The translations under genes and the position numbers were made by a program. This document shows positions 16,912 through 21,003 of a stretch of DNA of 21,003 nt, one piece after another. Within the stretch, counting starts at the first letter, position 1; each line of letters starts with the position of its first letter. This DNA is from CAZHDB01 sp964531225. GTDB lineage: Archaea > Thermoproteota > Thermoprotei_A > Sulfolobales > Desulfurococcaceae. The notes beneath the pieces are model-generated. The model was not told where the DNA came from. It saw nothing but the letters and a program-made list of their open reading frames with translations, and made no database searches. The stretch spans positions 1 to 21,003 of the forward strand of contig CAZHDB010000028.1 of the NCBI GenBank assembly GCA_964531225.1, written 5' to 3'.

Positions 16912-17071
16912 TTATTATGTCTATAATATGTGATTACTGCATAAAGATAAAATAATTTTCTATAGGTAAAACTAATATCCATTATTCTATAAGAACTATT
17001 ATAACTGGGTTATTCTTATACTAAAAATGTATCTATGAACAGAAACATGGTCAAATGTGTATTAGTTATAT
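16912..17071. promoter_or_regulatory. Divergent intergenic region between korD and the reductase gene
   Basis: An AT-rich 160-base gap that must hold the promoters of both flanking genes. TTATTTTATC on the minus strand (about 16957-16948) could be the kor TATA box. For the plus strand only weak AT-rich candidates near 17020-17030 are seen. No repeats or RNA genes were found. Confidence 0.35.
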
Positions 17072-17919
17072 ATGAATCCTACTAATATAAATCTGGTGAT
17101 TAATATTTTTGAAATAGATTACAACGATAAGAAAGAGATAGGGAAAACAGGTGAATACATATCTGCAATAGGCCTAGGCACTTGGGCCATTAGAGACTAT
17201 AATAGGGCTTTTAAAACATATTCTTACGCTCTCGAACATGGTATAGATAATATTGATACTGCTGAAATGTATGATAATGGTAAGGCAGAGGAATTTGTTG
17301 GAAAATTAATAGATTATATTGGTAGAGAAAATGTATTTATTACAACAAAAATGCTTCCACATCATTTAGTCTCACAAAATGAAGTTTTAAAAGCTGCAAG
17401 ATCTAGTTTGAGGAGACTTAATGTTAGTTACGTAGATCTTTTTCTTATCCATTGGCCCAACCCATCATTACCTATAGAAATCCAAATAAGGAATTTTAAA
17501 ATAATTTACCTCAATGGTCTATCTAGATATATTGGTGTAAGTAATTTCGATTTAATAGATCTTGAGAAAGCCATTAGTTATACTAGAAAGGCAGAGATCG
17601 TCGTTAATCAAGTTCATTATAGTGTTCTTGAAAGAAGTATTGAAGAATATTTATTGCCATACTATATCAAAAAGAACATAACTATACAGGCATATACTCC
17701 ATTAGAGAAAGGTCATGTAAGGCATTTACGGGTTTTAAAGGAACTAAGTAGAAAAATAATGGAACTCCTATTCAGATTGCTTTAAATTATATAATATCTC
17801 ATCCAAGAGTAATTGCTATTCCTAAGGCAGAGAAGATGGATCATTTAATTGAAATAATTGGTTCTATGGGTTGGAGGCTAAGTTTAGAAGACCTAATGTA
17901 TATTAAACAACATGTCTAA
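17072..17919 (+). pseudogene. Aldo/keto reductase interrupted by a -1 frameshift
   Basis: An NAD(P)H-dependent oxidoreductase of the aldo/keto reductase superfamily, split over two frames. The first frame (17072-17785, 237 codons) carries the full catalytic tetrad D62, Y67, K93 and H127 (IDTAEMYDNG, TTKMLPHH, LFLIHWPNP) and RYIGVSNFDL. It then departs from the family and stops. From AAT 17755-17757 the next frame continues exactly as expected, NNGTPIQIALNYIISHPRVI then AIPKAEKMDHLIEII, to a TAA at 17917-17919. One extra A in the A5 run at 17752-17756 would restore a 282-residue protein. The missing tail holds the IPKA segment that binds the cofactor phosphate, so the short product is probably inactive. 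The true start is uncertain; GTG 17096 is an alternative. The restored end lies only 10 bases from the convergent gene. Confidence 0.85.
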
Positions 17920-17929
17920 TTTTCAGTAA

Positions 17930-19168
17930 CTATGTACAGTATTGTTCAAAATATTCTCTTTCAGGGCTCCATGTAGTCCATCGATTACTACATGCATCAT
18001 TAACCATTTTATTTATTAATATATTCTCAAGTTCCTCAATATCCTTTACTGGATAATTTCTATAGGATACAATTCTTTCTTCTCCACGATATGAACTATA
18101 TACATAGTGTTCAAAGAATGGACTAAGTCTCTTCATATATGGATACAAAACATATACCGGCCTTCCAATTCTAGAAGCTTCAATAACCTCTGCCATGACA
18201 CCATGGGATGGATATGGAGCATGGTGATAAACAACTATAGCGTCAGCATTATGTACATAGTTAAAATCACGTGATACAACTTGAGCTCTTATAAGATCAA
18301 TTGCTCTTTCGATCTCTTCTATACTCAATACATATTTCTGTCCATATGCTTCTACAACATACTCCTTTTTCCCACTTTCAAGAATCTCGTCATAGCCGCT
18401 AATGATTTCCCAATCCTTTATTGTTCCAGGATCAAATGCTACAAAGTAGTTTGATAATTTGTTATAAAATCTCATAACGTCATTAAAGCTTTCCACAGGC
18501 AATCCAGTCATATTATAACTCATATAAATTCTAGGCTTAACATTCCTTATTAGCTCAGCCATGATCTCTGGAGGATGATTTACTGAGAATTGTATTACTC
18601 TTAAATGTTTACCAGTTCTCTCATAGTATAGCTTCATAATCCTAAGAGCATTATTAATAGCTTCTTGCCTCCAATTAGCTACAAGTTCAAGACTTGGATT
18701 TACAATCCTCTTATTCCAAACTGGATCTCTCTTAATCCTTTCCCTGACCTTTACAAGATCGTCTAGAGCTACTACAACAATGTCGGGATCTATATATGTC
18801 TCAACAAGATCATAGTCTATACCATAAGTTATTGGAGTAGTTATTAGGCCATGAGGCCTTATAATAAATACATTTGGCGTTGAAATAATATGAACCATGG
18901 TATATCTGTCATCACGTATTTCATCATCTATCAAACTTAGCGCTTTAGCCCTTAGCTCTCGTAATAAAGGCTCGGGCAAGTCAAGGATATTATCCTTGGT
19001 AATATTTGGATGGCCAAGCTGCTTACCAGCGATCCTCATATAATCAAATACTTTGTAAATCCTTGTTATTATTCCAAGACTCTTAAGTTTTTCAACAACC
19101 TTCTCTAAATATTCATCCCTACCGTTAAGTGGAGGGCCTGTTACAAGAACTCGTCTAAAAGGTGGCAT
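17930..19168 (-). CDS. Unassigned protein: degenerate P-loop kinase-like N-half, nucleoside deoxyribosyltransferase-like C-half
   Basis: I do not recognise a named function for this 412-residue protein. It begins with a strand and a loop like a nucleotide kinase (VLVTGPPLNGRDE, 7-19), but the Walker A lysine and Ser/Thr are replaced (GPPLNGRD, 11-18). Residues 1-205 otherwise look like an adenylate-kinase-like alpha/beta domain. The C-terminal half starts with RIYMSYNMTGLP (213-224) and includes NADAIVVYHHAPYPSHGVMAEV (307-328) and IGRPVYVLYP (334-343), a pattern like nucleoside 2-deoxyribosyltransferase or DUF4406 proteins; E327 sits where the catalytic Glu would be. A nucleotide-binding or base-transfer role is inference. 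The ATG has GTGATC about 6 bases upstream. It stands alone, convergent with the reductase and divergent from the IS607 element. Confidence 0.6.
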   Translation of the reverse strand: MPPFRRVLVTGPPLNGRDEYLEKVVEKLKSLGIITRIYKVFDYMRIAGKQLGHPNITKDNILDLPEPLLRELRAKALSLIDDEIRDDRYTMVHIISTPNVFIIRPHGLITTPITYGIDYDLVETYIDPDIVVVALDDLVKVRERIKRDPVWNKRIVNPSLELVANWRQEAINNALRIMKLYYERTGKHLRVIQFSVNHPPEIMAELIRNVKPRIYMSYNMTGLPVESFNDVMRFYNKLSNYFVAFDPGTIKDWEIISGYDEILESGKKEYVVEAYGQKYVLSIEEIERAIDLIRAQVVSRDFNYVHNADAIVVYHHAPYPSHGVMAEVIEASRIGRPVYVLYPYMKRLSPFFEHYVYSSYRGEERIVSYRNYPVKDIEELENILINKMVNDACSNRWTTWSPEREYFEQYCT

Positions 19169-19255
19169 AATCGATCACATCAGTAATACCGATTACTATT
19201 AAAATAATCAAGCTTAAGGCAAATATATACTTTATCAAGAGAAGACTATTCGCTT

Positions 19256-19290
19256 ATTTGAGTACTTAAGTTATTTTAGAAATTTGAGTA
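19256..19290 (+). repeat. Pair of 9-base direct repeats at the left side of the IS607-type element
   Basis: ATTTGAGTA occurs at 19256-19264 and 19282-19290, 26 bases apart, just before the TATA box of tnpA. A short palindrome ACTTAAGT (19264-19271) lies between them. IS607-family elements lack terminal inverted repeats, and short repeated motifs near the ends are plausible recombinase binding sites. The exact left boundary is not determined. Confidence 0.4.
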
Positions 19291-19292
19291 AC

Positions 19293-19302
19293 ATTTAAAT
19301 AC
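19293..19302 (+). promoter_or_regulatory. TATA box for the IS607-type recombinase gene
   Basis: ATTTAAATAC lies 30 to 39 bases before the ATG at 19332. Initiation about 25 bases downstream would give a very short leader of roughly 10 bases or fewer. Confidence 0.5.
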
Positions 19303-19331
19303 CTTAAAACCTAGTTTACAATTGATGAGTA

Positions 19332-19952
19332 ATGGAGCGACTCTATAAGGTATCTGAAGTTGCTAGGATGCTTAACGTTTCTACTGTAGCTGTTAGGAAG
19401 TGGATTAAATCTGGTAAGCTAAAAGCTAGGAGGATTGGTAAGCTATGGATGATACCTGAGAGCGAACTTAAACGTTTCTTAGGAGAGAAATCTAGAGAGA
19501 TAAGAGCAGTAATTTATGCTAGGGTCAGCTCCTATAAGCAAAAGAGAGATGGTAATCTTGATAGACAGGTTGAGAGGTTAAGGAATTATTGCTCTGCTAA
19601 AGGATACAAAGTCATTGATGTTGTAACCGATATTGCTAGTGGCTTAAAGGAGGACAGGAGTGGATTACACAAGCTCTTTGATATGGTTGAAAAACGTCAA
19701 ATTGATGTCGTAGTAGTAGAGTTTAAAGATAGATTGACGAGATTTGGATTTGAATACCTTAAGAGATACTTCGAGTCACATGGAGTTAAGATAGAAGTTA
19801 TTGAGGAAACTGAGAAGGGCTACATGGAAGAACTTATCGAGGATTTTGTGTCGATAGTGATTAGCTTTGCTGGTAGAATCTATGGTAAGCGTTCACAGAA
19901 GTTCAGAAAGATAAAAAAGGTCATAGAAGAGGTGACTAGCGATGACGACTAA
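19332..19952 (+). CDS. tnpA: IS607-family serine recombinase (transposase TnpA)
   Basis: A 206-residue serine recombinase of the IS607 type. Residues 1-50 form a MerR-like winged helix for DNA binding (LYKVSEVARMLNVSTVAVRKWI). The catalytic domain follows: YARVSSYKQ (62-70) with nucleophile S66, NLDRQVERL (74-82) and EFKDRLTRFGFEYL containing the active-site arginines. The DNA-binding domain in front of the catalytic domain distinguishes IS607 from ordinary resolvases. The length is normal and the frame intact, so the enzyme may be active. It would excise and insert the element with little target specificity and without making terminal repeats. The downstream tnpB overlaps its 3' end by 11 bases. 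It matches IS607 pairs common in Crenarchaeota. Confidence 0.92.
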   Translation: MERLYKVSEVARMLNVSTVAVRKWIKSGKLKARRIGKLWMIPESELKRFLGEKSREIRAVIYARVSSYKQKRDGNLDRQVERLRNYCSAKGYKVIDVVTDIASGLKEDRSGLHKLFDMVEKRQIDVVVVEFKDRLTRFGFEYLKRYFESHGVKIEVIEETEKGYMEELIEDFVSIVISFAGRIYGKRSQKFRKIKKVIEEVTSDDD

Positions 19953-21003
19953 AACTATTGAGAAAACAATTAAGTTTAAGCTCATACCACTAACAAGAAG
20001 CGTTAAGAGTCAATTAGTTTCTCTCCTAAACGACTACACGTCAATGGTAAAAGATGCATTAGATGTCATCATTAAGAATGATGTTCGTAGTAGGAAGAGA
20101 GCCCACGAGCTGTGTTATAGAGTTTTAAGAGAAAAATATCCTCATCTCCACAATAAGTTCGTTCAGGAGGCTTACAAGAGAGCTTTAGCGATGTACCGTA
20201 GCTATAGGAAACTACTGAACAAATGGAAACGACTGCCAAAGAAGAAAAAGAATAGATTATCACCCCCATCACCGCCTAAGGTGGAAGATAATAGGGTTAT
20301 CGAACTTCACGTTGATACCTACAAGCTTGAGAGGAGACATGGTTTCCTAGTACTGACCGTATCAAAGGGTAGTGGTGTTTACCTGAGATTCTTGGTAATG
20401 GAGTACGACTATGCTAATAGGGAGCTTAAGGGTGCTAAGCTAGGGAACTCTAGGATGCTGATTGATGACAACTGTATCTACCTGCTCCTAAGCATAAGTA
20501 GGGATGTTAAGGTTAATGAACATAGGAATAAACTCTTCATAGATATTAACGAGAACAGTATTGACTGTCTACTGGTTAATTATGATAGGAATGAGGCCAT
20601 ACTGTTCTCAATAAGGCATGATATCAGGAAAATACGTACAAATTATAGAAGAATTAGGAAAAGCATCCAAGAGAAAGTTAAGTATTCTAGGTTGAGGGAT
20701 AAGCTTCTCGCTAAGTATGGTTACCGTGAGAGAAAGCGTGTAGAGGATAGGTTAAAGAAGATAACTACATTACTAGCAGAGATTGCTAGGAAACATAACG
20801 CTGACTTAGTTAGGGAGAATCTCAACCACTTAAGACTCAATAGTAAGAAGAGGAGCAAACAATTGAACTATAGACTATCTACTTTCCCGTATCGTAGGCT
20901 CATAGAGTACCTTGACTATAAATTCTATGAGCGAGGTTTAAATGTATCAGAAGCTAACGCAAAGAAGTCATCCATTACCTGTCCAATATGTGGTTATGTA
21001 GAT
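19942..21003 (+). CDS. tnpB: TnpB RNA-guided nuclease of the IS607-type element (cut by window edge)
   Basis: An ORF of 354 codons open to the right edge. It starts at ATG 19942, inside the end of tnpA, behind a strong GAGGTGA site (19929-19935) at 6 bases. It begins like TnpB proteins (MTTKTIEKTIKFKLIPLT). The RuvC-like nuclease motifs seen are FIDINENSIDCLLVN with D201 and LVRENLNHLR with E292. The zinc finger begins at CPICG (C347, C350) and the window ends there, so the second zinc pair, the last RuvC Asp and any guide-RNA scaffold at the 3' end lie outside. No internal stop or frameshift is present in the visible part. TnpB relatives cut DNA guided by an RNA made from the element's right end and help keep the element in the genome. 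Confidence 0.9.
   Translation, partial: MTTKTIEKTIKFKLIPLTRSVKSQLVSLLNDYTSMVKDALDVIIKNDVRSRKRAHELCYRVLREKYPHLHNKFVQEAYKRALAMYRSYRKLLNKWKRLPKKKKNRLSPPSPPKVEDNRVIELHVDTYKLERRHGFLVLTVSKGSGVYLRFLVMEYDYANRELKGAKLGNSRMLIDDNCIYLLLSISRDVKVNEHRNKLFIDINENSIDCLLVNYDRNEAILFSIRHDIRKIRTNYRRIRKSIQEKVKYSRLRDKLLAKYGYRERKRVEDRLKKITTLLAEIARKHNADLVRENLNHLRLNSKKRSKQLNYRLSTFPYRRLIEYLDYKFYERGLNVSEANAKKSSITCPICGYVD

Noticed and set aside
20072..20272. 66-codon minus-strand frame inside tnpB
   Set aside because: It lies antisense to a continuous TnpB reading frame with recognised motifs.
1..21003. CRISPR array or cas genes
   Set aside because: No regularly spaced repeats of 24-37 bases and no Cas-like proteins were seen; the only repeated blocks are the short ones listed and the coding stalks.

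Overview
The window looks like chromosomal DNA of an AT-rich hyperthermophilic archaeon. The likeliest group is Crenarchaeota, order Desulfurococcales, and a Staphylothermus-like genome would fit (inference; no 16S or marker gene is present). Supporting signs are a four-subunit archaeal 2-oxoacid:ferredoxin oxidoreductase, 6-phospho-3-hexuloisomerase, exported proteins with Thr/Pro stalks and C-terminal membrane anchors, TATA boxes such as TTTAAATA, GGTG-type ribosome binding sites, frequent TTG/GTG starts, and a crenarchaeal-type IS607 tnpA-tnpB pair.

Region by region. 1-583 (-): the first 194 residues of a GH57 alpha-amylase-type enzyme, cut by the window edge. 660-830 (+): an orphan 55-residue ORF matching only the C-terminus of glutamine synthetase. 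905-985: a GC-rich, strongly self-complementary island without a gene, a candidate structured RNA or mobile-element end. 1069-3222 (+): an exported, membrane-anchored metallophosphoesterase. 3262-8539 (-): a binding-protein ABC importer (binding protein, fused double permease, ATPase). 8764-10635 (+): a large anchored surface protein with a glucodextranase-C-type domain, divergent from the importer. 10735-11343 (+): 6-phospho-3-hexuloisomerase. 11611-12468 (+): a multi-helix membrane protein of the MscS-associated TM-helix type. 12510-14060 (+): an uncharacterised radical SAM protein. 14097-16887 (-): the korDABC operon. 17072-17919 (+): an aldo/keto reductase broken by one frameshift. 17930-19168 (-): an unassigned protein with a degenerate P-loop start and a nucleoside-deoxyribosyltransferase-like C-terminal half. 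19332-21003 (+): an IS607-type element with a serine recombinase and a TnpB cut by the right edge.

How it fits together. The left half is a surface and uptake neighbourhood. Three exported proteins share one design (signal peptide, ectodomain, Thr/Pro or Thr/Glu stalk, one C-terminal helix, basic tail), and they flank an importer and lie near a GH57 enzyme. The importer promoter and the hexuloisomerase promoter share a short repeated motif (ACCATAGA), suggesting a common regulator. The right half is ferredoxin-linked central metabolism followed by a mobile element. The most useful items to recheck are the frameshifted reductase, the orphan glutamine synthetase tail, the GC-rich island at 905-985, the shared promoter motif, and the unassigned P-loop/NDT-like protein.
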